A DNA stretch of 64,000 nt from Paenibacillus pabuli (GCF_039831995.1 NZ_JBDOIO010000003.1:2790001-2854000); one strand, 5' to 3'. Counted from the first letter of the stretch, positions 27,006-35,867 are shown. Notes: generated by a model from the sequence alone, not told the origin. A program made the numbers and translations.

Positions 27006-27062
27006 TGTACATAATTCATGCCTTTATGTACAACGCATTATTTATGTACATGTATTTATTAA
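27006..27062 (+). repeat. Right-end copy of the element's imperfect direct repeat
   Basis: It shares TGTACATAATT (27006-27016 versus 6891-6901) and the spaced blocks ATGCCT, GTACAA, GCATT with the left-end copy, in the same orientation. TGTACA occurs three times here (27006, 27027, 27045) and three times near the left end (6891, 6959, 7027). The hairpin that is strong in the left copy is weak here. Likely recombinase-binding or end-recognition DNA; inferred. Confidence 0.6.
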
Positions 27063-27141
27063 TCCTTGTTACCCTCATAAAACAAGAAAAGATATAAATT
27101 TACACGATTAATGTCCATAACTTTTATGTAGATACGTCAGT

Positions 27142-27569
27142 AAGACCTTACAAGTACCTATGCCATCAACGGCAAGGATCAGCGCTGGCAGAAAGTTAAA
27201 ATTATGCATGATCTCTACGCCATGATTGGCGGGGTCACCTATCGGAGCGGCATCGTTAACGCCATTGCTGTTGGAGTATATGATGGGCCTCATTTTGTCT
27301 ATATTGGTCATGTCGGCACCGGCAAGCTGAACTCAGCCACCTGGCGTAAGCTAACCGAGCAAGTTGAACCTTTGATTCAAGAGGAGAGGCCGTTCCATAA
27401 CGTGCCCGAACGAAGCTCAGAAACGACGTGGATCAAGCCCCAAATCGGAGTCAAAGTGCAATACATGGAACTGACCCAGCATCGCACCCTGCGTCACCCG
27501 AGCATACAAGCATTCGCGGAAGTGTCCCGTGAAGACTGTCTTGCCAGCCAACTCACCATCAAGGTGTAG
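27142..27569 (+). pseudogene. ligD: Host LigD-type DNA ligase, 3' part
   Basis: This is the C-terminal 142 residues of the split host ligase. Beginning DLTSTYAINGKDQRWQKVK it includes motif V (WQKVK) and the OB-fold domain to the stop at 27569. It has no ribosome binding site or adenylation domain of its own. Any ORF from an internal ATG (27204) would be an inert remnant. Host-like GC-richer codon use returns sharply here. Confidence 0.95.
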
Positions 27570-27618
27570 TGGTCACGTTATATTTCATTTCGTTATCTCA
27601 TGAGAAGGAGGTGCTCCT

Positions 27619-28509
27619 ATGCCACGTACGATCAAAGGCACCATTACCATAGAGGGCACAGAGCTTACCGTAACTAATCCGGACAAACTGCTGTGGCCTG
27701 AGGCAGGGGTAACCAAAGCCATCTACTTGCAGAAGCTGGCCGCTATTGCACCATTTCTGCTGACGTACACCAGAAATCGGCTCCTGACAACCATCCGATA
27801 TCCGCATGGTGCGGGCGGTGAATTTTTTTATCAAAAAAATGCTCCTGAACCCCTTCCCGATTTTGTGCGTACGGAAATCCACGAAGGTATCCGCTATGTG
27901 GTTATGGACGGTCTCCCGGAGTTGCTGTGGCTTGGCAACCTTGCCGCCCTGGAGTTCCACCCCTCTTTACATGCCGTAGGCAGCCATCTGCCTTGTGAGT
28001 GGATGATTGACTTGGACCCCTCTCTCGAAGAGGAGCCACGCATTATGCAGGCTGCTTTGATAGTAGGGGAAACGCTGACTTCCCTCGGCCTCCGGTCTGT
28101 ACCCAAAACCTCCGGTGCTACGGGGATACAGATCATCGTTCCCATCCGTCAGGGCGTCACTTTTGATGAACTGCGGGATATTGGTCATTTTGTGGGCAAA
28201 TATGTCACACAGAAGCATCCTGACCTGTTTACACTGGAGCGGCTCAAAAAAGACCGCGGAGACCGCATTTATTTTGATTACCTGCAGCATTATGGCGGCA
28301 AAACCCTCGCAGCTCCTTACACACCTCGAGCCAAACCCGGAGGTACCGTATCTACTCCGCTCACTTGGGATGAAGTTCGGAACAATGTGTCGGTTAAGGA
28401 TTATCATCTGATGAATATCGTGGAACGGCTCCAGCAGGTAGGCGATCTCATTGCCACTGTTGAGCCGCAACCCGTTGAGCTGATCACACAGCACCTGAAA
28501 AAGAAATAG
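27619..28509 (+). CDS. NHEJ DNA polymerase/primase (LigD polymerase-domain protein)
   Basis: The 296-residue archaeo-eukaryotic-primase-fold polymerase corresponds to the LigD POL domain. It has the family start (LTVTNPDKLLWPEAGVTKAIYLQ), catalytic acids in MIDLDPS (Asp131, Asp133) and the nucleotide-binding stretch PKTSGATGIQIIVPI (163-175). It fills gaps and adds nucleotides at ends during Ku-dependent joining. In Paenibacillus it is separate from the ligase, unlike the fused LigD of other bacteria. AAGGAGG precedes the ATG. It follows the ligase gene by 49 bases, so they were one operon before the insertion. Confidence 0.93.
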   Translation: MPRTIKGTITIEGTELTVTNPDKLLWPEAGVTKAIYLQKLAAIAPFLLTYTRNRLLTTIRYPHGAGGEFFYQKNAPEPLPDFVRTEIHEGIRYVVMDGLPELLWLGNLAALEFHPSLHAVGSHLPCEWMIDLDPSLEEEPRIMQAALIVGETLTSLGLRSVPKTSGATGIQIIVPIRQGVTFDELRDIGHFVGKYVTQKHPDLFTLERLKKDRGDRIYFDYLQHYGGKTLAAPYTPRAKPGGTVSTPLTWDEVRNNVSVKDYHLMNIVERLQQVGDLIATVEPQPVELITQHLKKK

Positions 28510-28546
28510 CCGGCTACCCTCAAACCAAGGGTCCCGGCTATTTCTT
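28501..28546. terminator. Bidirectional terminator between polymerase gene and yitT-like gene
   Basis: 13-bp outer stem AAGAAATAGCCGG / CCGGCTATTTCTT with an inner ACCCT / AGGGT stem, T-rich on both strands, at the convergent junction. It includes the polymerase stop codon. Confidence 0.88.
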
Positions 28547-28579
28547 TGTTTGAAGCATTTTTATATCGGATAAAACTCG

Positions 28580-29488
28580 CTAATGGATACCTTTTTTCTT
28601 AAAACGTCCGCCCTTCACGTCATGAATGTTACCGATCGCCACAAAGGCTTGCGGGTCCCAATCTTCCACGATAGACTTCAGCTTCGCTTCTTCCAGACGA
28701 GTGATGACCACAAAGATAATCTTCTTCTCATCCCCGCTGAATCCGCCTTCCCCATCCAGGAAAGTAACCCCGCGACCGAGACGGTCTGTCAGGGCTGAAC
28801 CGATATCCCGGTATTTCTCGCTGATGATCCATACCGATTTGGACTGATCGAGACCTTCGTTAACGATATCAATCATCTTCATGGCAATATAGTAGGCGAT
28901 CATCGAATACAGGGCATTTGGCCAACCAAATACAAATCCAGCGCCTGCGAAAATAAACACGTTAATGAACAGAACAATCTGTCCCACAGACAGTGGCGAC
29001 TTCTCACTCAGCAGGATGGCCACGATCTCCGTACCATCAAGCGATCCCCCGGACCGGATAACGAGACCCACACCGACCCCCAGGATCAATCCGCCGAAAA
29101 CAGCTCCGAGCAGCGGTTCACCCGGTGTCAAGGCAGGAACACGGTGCAATAATGAAGTTCCGATGGACATGACCACAATGCCGAGCAATGTGGACAGTGC
29201 GAACGTTTTACCAATTTGTTTGTAACCCAAAATCAGAAACGGCAAGTTGAGCAAGGTTAGGAAAATCCCCAGCGGCAGATGCGTAAGCTCTGACACCATA
29301 ATCGAGATCCCCGTGATTCCTCCATCAATTACGCCATTGGGCACGAGAAATATTTCAAGTGATACAGCCATCAGTGCTGCACCGATCAGAATCATCACAA
29401 TACGTTGCAGGAGCTTCAGCGTAAATACCGAGCTTTTTACATTCCGATCCGGCTTCGATGTTATTTCTTTAACCGTTACATTGGACAT
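28580..29488 (-). CDS. YitT family membrane protein (DUF161/DUF2179)
   Basis: The 302-residue protein has about five or six membrane segments (residues 28-190) with the family stretch SLEIFLVPNGVIDGGITGISIM, and a C-terminal cytosolic DUF2179 domain (about 220-300: ISEKYRDIGSALTDRLGRGVTFLDGEGGFSG...EKKIIFVVITRLEE). Function is unknown for most members; some relate to spore or stress physiology. A GGGGGG site precedes the ATG. The upstream gap contains a terminator-like hairpin (29681-29705). Confidence 0.9.
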   Translation of the reverse strand: MSNVTVKEITSKPDRNVKSSVFTLKLLQRIVMILIGAALMAVSLEIFLVPNGVIDGGITGISIMVSELTHLPLGIFLTLLNLPFLILGYKQIGKTFALSTLLGIVVMSIGTSLLHRVPALTPGEPLLGAVFGGLILGVGVGLVIRSGGSLDGTEIVAILLSEKSPLSVGQIVLFINVFIFAGAGFVFGWPNALYSMIAYYIAMKMIDIVNEGLDQSKSVWIISEKYRDIGSALTDRLGRGVTFLDGEGGFSGDEKKIIFVVITRLEEAKLKSIVEDWDPQAFVAIGNIHDVKGGRFKKKGIH

Positions 29489-29833
29489 GGTATCCCCCCC
29501 GTTTGATTGATATGTGAATCAATTTCATAAAGCATTTAAATACCGAACGGGGAACCTACATATAGTAGAAAACGATCTTGCTTAACTCTATACGTACCCT
29601 TCCTATAAGTAACTAAAGGCAATATGAAATGGATTCAAATATGTCTTAATTCCGGTTTACACTTCGAAAAGAGAGCAAAAGGGAGCCTGTTTCCCGCAGA
29701 CTCCCCTCCTTCGCCAAGACATGATTTATATATTTATTATATCATAAAAGATCAAATTTGAGCAAAATAGTTAGCAAAAAGAAGATAAATTCAAAAAAAG
29801 TGAATTTATCTTCAGAAATCGAACCTAAAACGG
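29489..29833. other. Intergenic region between yitT-like gene and cls
   Basis: No gene seen in 345 bases. It holds the cls terminator (29781-29813) and, at 29681-29705, a second hairpin (GGGAG, CTG, loop, CAG, CTCCC with one mismatch). On the minus strand that hairpin is followed by TTTTGCTCTCTTTT, so it may be a leader terminator of the yitT-like gene. Confidence 0.5.
29781..29813 (-). terminator. Terminator of cardiolipin synthase gene
   Basis: Perfect 13-bp stem GAAGATAAATTCA (29781-29793) with its complement at 29801-29813, 7-base loop, T-run on the minus strand, 21 bases after the cls stop. Confidence 0.85.
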
Positions 29834-31273
29834 CTAAAGCAGCGGAGAAAGCATGCGAGAAAGTATTTCCGCCCCTTTTTGCACTCGTGAACGCTCCTGG
29901 AATGCCTTCAGGTCGATCTTGCTGGACACCTTCAAATCCCGCTCGAAATCCCCGACCAATCGATCCATGGAGGAGGACTCAAACAGAACGGCAGTCAGTT
30001 CGAAGTTGCAGAAAAAACTGCGCATATCCATGTTGGCTGTCCCCACGGTGGCAAGCAATTCATCTACAATCATGACCTTGGCGTGTATGAACCCTTTTCG
30101 GTATTGATAAAACTCCACCCCTGCCCGGAGCAGTTCCTCCACGTATGAGAGGGAAGCCAGATGTACGAGACGGGAATCAGACTGATACGGAATGATGATT
30201 TTTACGTCCACTCCGCTGACGGCTGCGGTCTTAAGCGCTTCGTACAGGGCTGGATCTGGGATAAAATAAGGGCTTGCGATATAAATGCGGTCACAGGCAA
30301 CCGAGATGGCCCCAAAACACATTTCCTGAATCGCATCCCACTCCTGATCGGGACCACTGGCCAAAATCTGGATTTTTTCGTTTCCGCTGCATATATGAGG
30401 CGGAAACAGTTCCTTCAGCTGTGCTTCGGTAATCTGCTCGCCGGAAGCAAGCTTCCAGTCATTAAGAAACGTATTTTGCAGAAAATAAACGGCGTCACCT
30501 TCCAGCTGCATATGTGTATCTCGCCAGAACCCCATTTTCGGGTCTTTTCCAAGGTAATCGTCCCCCACATTAATACCACCTACGAATCCAACCTTTCCAT
30601 CCACGACGATAATTTTCCGATGATTCCGGTAATTGACCCTCCGATCGATGGTGGCAATCAGCGGAGGAAGGAAGTAATGGAATTCCACCCCGGCATCCTG
30701 GAGCTTTCGGATGAAGCCCAAGCTCATTTTATGGCTGCCAAGGCCGTCACAGATGAAGCGGACTCTCACACCCTCACGTGCCTTGCGAATCATGACTTCC
30801 TGGAACTTGGTACTGATTGCATCATCACGAAAAATGTAAAACTCCACATGCAAATGATGCTTCGCCTTCTCCATTTCCCTCAACATGGCCGGGAAGGCCT
30901 CTTTCCCGTTCGTTAACACTCTGCTTCGGTTGCAGCCCGTGATAGGGCTCTCCGACAGGTGGGACAGCAGATTAAACAGCCGCTGCTGATGTATAAAGCG
31001 ATTGTCCGGCATTTCGGCAGCTTCCTTCACAATATGAGCCTGCTCCCATATCGTTTCCTTAATCTCCCTGAAAATTCTGGATCCGGCTTTCCGCACTTTT
31101 TTTCGCTTGTTGAAGTCTTGTGCCACGAAGTAATACACGATAAAACCAATTGGAGGCACACAAAACAAAATAAACAGCCAGGCCACCGCTTTGGACGGAT
31201 TTCTGAACTCCAATATGATAATGGTGGCTGCCTGGAAAATAAAAACGAGTAAAATAATGACCAGCCAAAACAT
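29834..31273 (-). CDS. cls: Cardiolipin synthase (phospholipase D family)
   Basis: The 479-residue protein joins two phosphatidylglycerols to cardiolipin at the membrane. It has two N-terminal membrane helices (about 1-55) and two PLD HxKxxxxD motifs: NHRKIIVVDGKVGFVGG in the first half and FIHAKVMIVDELLATVGTANMD near residue 400. Length is that of Bacillus ClsA/YwnE-type enzymes. AAGGGGGAAG precedes the ATG. The gene is monocistronic with its own terminator. Confidence 0.95.
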   Translation of the reverse strand: MFWLVIILLVFIFQAATIIILEFRNPSKAVAWLFILFCVPPIGFIVYYFVAQDFNKRKKVRKAGSRIFREIKETIWEQAHIVKEAAEMPDNRFIHQQRLFNLLSHLSESPITGCNRSRVLTNGKEAFPAMLREMEKAKHHLHVEFYIFRDDAISTKFQEVMIRKAREGVRVRFICDGLGSHKMSLGFIRKLQDAGVEFHYFLPPLIATIDRRVNYRNHRKIIVVDGKVGFVGGINVGDDYLGKDPKMGFWRDTHMQLEGDAVYFLQNTFLNDWKLASGEQITEAQLKELFPPHICSGNEKIQILASGPDQEWDAIQEMCFGAISVACDRIYIASPYFIPDPALYEALKTAAVSGVDVKIIIPYQSDSRLVHLASLSYVEELLRAGVEFYQYRKGFIHAKVMIVDELLATVGTANMDMRSFFCNFELTAVLFESSSMDRLVGDFERDLKVSSKIDLKAFQERSRVQKGAEILSRMLSPLL

Positions 31274-31640
31274 CCGGCTTCCCCCTTGATGACAATCTTG
31301 CCTTTCTCTCTCACTTCACCAGCTTTGACGATAAAGCATATAGCTAATCATAGATACCCAATGTTGGACCTATTCGTAACGTCCGCATAGATAAAACTTT
31401 ACATACGCAAACTAACCTTAAGGTTTCCAGCCCGCCTGCTTCTTCTGAAATGGCTGTCTATTCTGACTGTGTTTGCATCTACATATTCTTCATCAAGTCT
31501 GAGAAACCGCATCACACCGCCATTTTGAGCATTTCACCTTCCATAGTCTTCCTCTTTTGCTCCGCAGGAGGTGGTCTTCTGGCGTTAAATTCGATATAAT
31601 ATTCGTTAAAAACTTATTACCTAAAGGAGAAGAGCAGTGA
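31274..31640. other. Intergenic region upstream of CNNM gene
   Basis: Divergent gap between cls and the CNNM/CorC gene. I see no gene. A TATAAT hexamer at 31595-31600 could be the -10 of the rightward gene, though no good -35 is visible. I could not recognise a magnesium riboswitch. Confidence 0.4.
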
Positions 31641-32990
31641 ATGGAAAGTGAGAGGTATGCGTTAAATTTAGTAATGGTTGCATTTTTGATAGGACTTTCG
31701 GCTTTTTTTGTTGCAGTGGAGTTCGCTCTGGTACGGGTTCGTCCGAGCCGGATCGACCAAATGATTGCAGAGGGGAACAAGCGTGCGCTGGCTGTTAAAC
31801 AGGCCGTTGCCAATCTGGATGGCTATTTGTCCGCCTGCCAGCTTGGAATCACGATCACCTCTCTGGGACTGGGCTGGCTGGGTGAACCAACGGTAGAGAA
31901 GATTCTCCACCCTGTGTTCGAAAGCATGCAAATTCCTGAGGCGGTGTCTTCGTTCTTATCGTTTGTTATTGCGTTTGCTTCCATCACGTATCTGCATGTT
32001 GTGGTTGGTGAACTTGCTCCAAAAACGATTGCAATCCGCAAAGCCGAGACTGTCGCACTACTGACGTCTACACCTATCATCTGGTTTAACCGAATTATGT
32101 ATCCTTTTATCTGGCTGTTAAACGGCTCAGCGAACCAACTGGTGAAACTGTTCGGGATCAAACCTGCTTCCGAGCATGAAGCAGCGCACTCTGAAGAAGA
32201 GTTGCAGATCATTATCAATGAAAGTTTTGAAAGTGGTAAAATCAACCAAGCCGAGTTCGGTTATGTAAGCCGAATCTTTGCTTTTGATGAGATGTTAGCC
32301 AAAGAAATCATGGTTCCCCGGACCGATATGGTCTGCCTTTATGTGAATAGATCGAACGAGGAAAATCTGGATATTATCCGACAAGAACAATACACCCGTT
32401 TTCCGGTTGTAAATGAGAGCAAAGACGATATTATCGGTATCATCAATACCAAACAATTTTTCCTGGAGTTATACGGAAACGACGAACCTGTCGATCTGTC
32501 TTCCCTGATTCAGCCGGTATCGGCTGTTCACGAAACGACTCCAGTTAAGGATCTGCTCAAGAAAATGCAGAAGGATGGCGTTCATATCGCCGTGCTGGTC
32601 GATGAATACGGCGGCACATCAGGGATCGTAACAATTGAAGATGTGCTTGAACAGATTGTCGGGGAAATTCGTGACGAATTCGATGCGGACGAAGTCGAAG
32701 ATATCCAGATCATCAATGAAAACTATGTCATTATGGATGGCAAGGTATCCCTGTCGAAGGTAAACGACATGTTTATGTCTAACCTCGATGCCGATGAATG
32801 GGATACCATTGGTGGATGGCTCTACAGCCATCGACCGGAAATGAACGAGCAGGATGAGTATGAATTTGAAAACCTGACGTTTGTACTTCTGGAAAAAGAC
32901 AAAAACCGTTTCTACAAGGTGGCTGTTGTACCTAAAGAACCACTTGTCATGTCTGAATATGCAGAAGATGAATCCGAAAAGAAATCGTAA
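31641..32990 (+). CDS. CNNM/HlyC-CorC family transporter-associated protein
   Basis: The 449-residue 'hemolysin' (CNNM/CorC) protein has a DUF21 membrane domain with about four helices (1-180, including SRIDQMIAEGNKRA and LGWLGEP), a tandem CBS pair (about 205-335, VPRTDMVCLYVNR and HIAVLVDEYGGTSGIVTIEDVLEQIVGEI), and a C-terminal CorC_HlyC domain (about 350-430). The family handles Mg2+/Co2+ efflux or resistance. AAAGGAG lies 11 bases before the ATG. A strong terminator follows. Confidence 0.92.
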   Translation: MESERYALNLVMVAFLIGLSAFFVAVEFALVRVRPSRIDQMIAEGNKRALAVKQAVANLDGYLSACQLGITITSLGLGWLGEPTVEKILHPVFESMQIPEAVSSFLSFVIAFASITYLHVVVGELAPKTIAIRKAETVALLTSTPIIWFNRIMYPFIWLLNGSANQLVKLFGIKPASEHEAAHSEEELQIIINESFESGKINQAEFGYVSRIFAFDEMLAKEIMVPRTDMVCLYVNRSNEENLDIIRQEQYTRFPVVNESKDDIIGIINTKQFFLELYGNDEPVDLSSLIQPVSAVHETTPVKDLLKKMQKDGVHIAVLVDEYGGTSGIVTIEDVLEQIVGEIRDEFDADEVEDIQIINENYVIMDGKVSLSKVNDMFMSNLDADEWDTIGGWLYSHRPEMNEQDEYEFENLTFVLLEKDKNRFYKVAVVPKEPLVMSEYAEDESEKKS

Positions 32991-33030
32991 TCGTCACAGT
33001 TAAACACCTGTGGTTATAATAGCAATATCA

Positions 33031-33062
33031 AAGAGCACTTGCCAACATTGGTAAGTGCTCTT
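33031..33062 (+). terminator. Terminator after CNNM gene
   Basis: 10-bp stem AAGAGCACTT / AAGTGCTCTT with further inner pairing (CCAA/TTGG), followed by a T-rich stretch; it may also serve the convergent hydrolase gene. Confidence 0.85.
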
Positions 33063-33102
33063 CTTATTATTTCCCGCTCAATTTGTCACATCCCTTATGT
33101 TA

Positions 33103-34692
33103 TCACTCAATGTTTAATACCCACTGCGCAATATCATCGATGATGGCTTTGGAGACATTAGATGGCTCAGCGTACTCTCGACCAATCGAAAGTCCATCAT
33201 AGCTGGATAACAGATGATTTACCTTTGGATAGCTATTGTACGTTACATTGGAATGACCTTGAAGAGCCTTTTTCCAGTTTTGAAATTGATTCATAGACAC
33301 TTGCACATCATTTTCGCCTTGTAGAATAAGCATGGGGGTATTTTGTGTTTTAGCCAGTTCCCCAGGCACATAATCTCTCTGCTCAAACCACCAATAAACA
33401 GGTTGAAGTGGAAACGCCTCAGGAAGATGATCTACAGAATATTTAGGATCTTTCACTATCGCAGCAACATTTTTATAAAAATCAGCTTGTTCTTTCATGA
33501 TCTCCGTGTCTAAACCAAGCTGCTTCATCCGATCTACCAATTCCTCCTGCTGCTCGGTAAGTACATCCACAAAGCTACTGCTTGGTGCAGCAAGTAGGAT
33601 GCTTCCTGCAATATCATGTTGTTTATCCTCAGCAATGATTAACGGTATTGCAAACCCGCCTTGACTATGTCCAGCTACAAAAATCGCTGTAGAATCAATA
33701 TGTGCATTCTTTTTAAGTAATTCTACTGCATCGGTTACCTGATCTACGCTTTCTTGTTTTAAGGTGAATTTAGGCTGTGAAGCCACCTTATAGGTATGCT
33801 CATATGTGACCTTATCGTATCTTAATACAGCAACTCCTTGTGAAGCTAAACCTACCGCTAGATCGCGAAATGGCTTTGCCCCACCAATGGCAGCATCTTG
33901 ATTGCTAGCCCCTGAACCGTGTACCAGAATGACAACCGGGAAAGGTCCCTCTCCCTTGGGCAAAGTTAATGTCCCTGGTAAAGCTAGATCACCCCGACCA
34001 ACCGTAATGTCTTGTTCTGTATAGGCAGATGCGTCGTCGTAACTTGGTTTTTGATAAACATCTGGAGTAGCGGCAGCAATATACAAGTCATCCACAAGTC
34101 CGTCATCATTCATTCTGACTGTAATATTTACACTAGTAAGCGCTGTCTTAAAAGTATAGGTGACATTACGATGCACTGAGTTATTTTCTACGTGTTTAGC
34201 TATGGCTTTACTTGTAATTTTGCCATTTTGTCCTTCTAATGCCGCCCACAGCTGACTCAACAACGCGGGTGACAACACCCCACTCACAGAAGTATGAACA
34301 TACTTTGCTGCTTCCTTGCCGTCACCCTCACTTATAAGTGAAATAAATATATCCTCAGGTGCTGCTTTCAGTGCCTCGGTAATAAATCCCACATCCATAA
34401 AGGTAACTCCTTTAGTTAACTGAACAGGATTGTCTAAGCGGATGACTTGCCCATTCACCATCGCCTGTTTCTCCCCTACCTTAACTACAATCGTAAGCTC
34501 ATATTTACTTATTGTGATTTGTCCTGTTTTTTGTTGCCAAGATACCTCTGCCCCATGCTTCTCTGCAATCTCGCGAATAGGAACTAGATTTTCCCTACCA
34601 GCGGGTTCTTCAGCAGCTGCTGAGATGGATGTCACTGGCAGGATGAGACATGCAGAAATAAGAGAAAGTAATAGCTTTTTCCAATGGTTCAT
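33103..34692 (-). CDS. Secreted alpha/beta hydrolase with copper-amine-oxidase-like N-domain
   Basis: The 529-residue exported protein has a signal peptide (1-27, cleavage near ISAAAEE), a copper-amine-oxidase-N-like cell-wall module (about 35-115, ISKYELTIVVKVGEKQAMVNG), a DUF3887-like module (about 120-210), and an alpha/beta hydrolase domain (about 235-529). The hydrolase has VILVHGSGASN (oxyanion loop), nucleophile GHSQGG, an Asp in LQGENDV and His in YPKVNHLL. The substrate is unknown, probably an ester or peptide at the surface. AGGAGG precedes the ATG. Confidence 0.88.
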   Translation of the reverse strand: MNHWKKLLLSLISACLILPVTSISAAAEEPAGRENLVPIREIAEKHGAEVSWQQKTGQITISKYELTIVVKVGEKQAMVNGQVIRLDNPVQLTKGVTFMDVGFITEALKAAPEDIFISLISEGDGKEAAKYVHTSVSGVLSPALLSQLWAALEGQNGKITSKAIAKHVENNSVHRNVTYTFKTALTSVNITVRMNDDGLVDDLYIAAATPDVYQKPSYDDASAYTEQDITVGRGDLALPGTLTLPKGEGPFPVVILVHGSGASNQDAAIGGAKPFRDLAVGLASQGVAVLRYDKVTYEHTYKVASQPKFTLKQESVDQVTDAVELLKKNAHIDSTAIFVAGHSQGGFAIPLIIAEDKQHDIAGSILLAAPSSSFVDVLTEQQEELVDRMKQLGLDTEIMKEQADFYKNVAAIVKDPKYSVDHLPEAFPLQPVYWWFEQRDYVPGELAKTQNTPMLILQGENDVQVSMNQFQNWKKALQGHSNVTYNSYPKVNHLLSSYDGLSIGREYAEPSNVSKAIIDDIAQWVLNIE

Positions 34693-34743
34693 CGTAATAA
34701 TTCCTCCTAAATATTTATATTAAATGCATAGATGAATAATCAT

Positions 34744-35844
34744 TTATTGGCTCAGGACTATGCTTATAACCACAATTGCAATGATGAATAAGAACAGGAC
34801 CCAGGATAATGGGCGAGCGAAGTTAATAGTCCAGCCTATGCCATATCGTTTTTCTACGGTTAGAGAAGGATCATTGGGATTGTAGTAAATAAAACCGAGC
34901 TTCCAATAATTATCGTCATTCACAGGCTGCTCCTTAGAGCGTTCGCGATCCTCTCGATGATTACGAATTTTCCCACCGCCTTGTCTGCCTGTGAGAGACA
35001 GCCATACAGCGCCTAACACGATCAGCACAGGGATGATGAAGCTAATACCTGTTAACAAGACCAGATTAGGGACGAACATATTCATCTGAATGAAGGCAAA
35101 TAAAATGGTAAGAAGCAACCCTGTTATGATCGTAAATAGGGACCACTTACGGCGGAATCGGATATGATCAGCAGTAAATTGGGCAGGATTAGATGGTGTA
35201 AGCTGTTGTTTGCTTGTTTTAATACTCCAGTTCACCAGCATCATAAGTGCAATTATTCCTAGCTGTACAAGGTTAATAGCCAGTACCGAAAGGTAGGTTT
35301 TGGGCACACTGGAAGTGACATTGCCCTGAAGATCATATTTCATTGGAATGACGTTAGGCAGGGCCTTATAATTCAAGATCGAAATGATCGCAATGGCTAC
35401 AATAATAGCAATATGAATGAGAAACCAATAGTTGGAATAGGTGAGTTTGTTTTGGCGGAAGGTGGTATCGATTTTAACCCTTTGAGGCGCTTCTACAGTT
35501 GTAAGTGTTCCCTTTATCTTTTTCATCTTGAAATGAAATAACATGTTTAGTACTGCCCAGTACACAATGAATATCATTGTGCAAACACCGGTGATCATTG
35601 CGGTAGACTCTTCATTAGCAGATCGGAGTAAATACAGGCAGACAAGTATAACCATCCCGTTTCCGATCAGACTTACTGTAGCAAACCTTCTCCGTAGCTT
35701 ACATAAGATTGGTGTGTAGTAATTATATTCACTTACCGTAACCCCAAAGCTAATGGTTTCCCTTGTTAGATAAGGTGTAAAGGATAGGAGTAAGGCTAAT
35801 GGAGCAAAGATTAAAATGATAGGTAATATACTAAATAGTTGCAT
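34744..35844 (-). CDS. DUF1648/DUF5808 membrane protein
   Basis: The product of about 366 residues is a polytopic membrane protein with around seven hydrophobic segments, a DUF1648-like stretch (NYKALPNVIPMKYDLQGNV, about 160-180) and a C-terminal DUF5808 signature (DDNYWKLGFIYYNPNDPSL). The domain resembles parts of SdpI-type immunity proteins. ATG 35844 has GAGGAG ten bases upstream; a GTG nine bases earlier is too close to it. It follows a GntR-family gene by 23 bases, a common pairing in which the regulator controls the membrane protein. Confidence 0.85.
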   Translation of the reverse strand: MQLFSILPIILIFAPLALLLSFTPYLTRETISFGVTVSEYNYYTPILCKLRRRFATVSLIGNGMVILVCLYLLRSANEESTAMITGVCTMIFIVYWAVLNMLFHFKMKKIKGTLTTVEAPQRVKIDTTFRQNKLTYSNYWFLIHIAIIVAIAIISILNYKALPNVIPMKYDLQGNVTSSVPKTYLSVLAINLVQLGIIALMMLVNWSIKTSKQQLTPSNPAQFTADHIRFRRKWSLFTIITGLLLTILFAFIQMNMFVPNLVLLTGISFIIPVLIVLGAVWLSLTGRQGGGKIRNHREDRERSKEQPVNDDNYWKLGFIYYNPNDPSLTVEKRYGIGWTINFARPLSWVLFLFIIAIVVISIVLSQ

Positions 35845-35867
35845 ACATAACACACTCCTCGATTCTT

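Larger units (their letters stand above)
6860..27141 (+). mobile_element. 20.3-kb Tn554-like tyrosine-recombinase element inserted in the NHEJ ligase gene
   Basis: The boundaries come from the ligase frame: left host sequence ends ...GTCTGCA (6859) and right host sequence resumes AAGACCTT (27142). The element reads GTATCTA at its left tip, with the inverse TAGATAC at 27129-27135, six bases (GTCAGT) before the right boundary. It is visibly more AT-rich than the host. It carries recombinase genes at the left, cargo in the middle, and a complete replacement ligase at the right. No target duplication is evident, as expected for Tn554-type elements. Its own first recombinase is broken by IS30, so it may now be immobile. 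Exact ends could differ by a few bases. Confidence 0.85.

Noticed and set aside
6860..27141. Prophage or ICE interpretation of the 20-kb insert
   Set aside because: No capsid, terminase, integrase next to a tRNA, relaxase or type IV secretion genes are seen; the recombinase set and lack of target duplication fit a Tn554-like element better.
27204..27569. ORF from an internal ATG that could be called a small OB-fold protein
   Set aside because: It is the tail of the split host ligase, with no ribosome binding site, and aligns end to end with the 3' half of the element ligase.
31274..31640. Magnesium (M-box) or manganese riboswitch before the CNNM/CorC gene
   Set aside because: I could not find the conserved core sequences of either class; only a TATAAT and a ribosome binding site are supportable.
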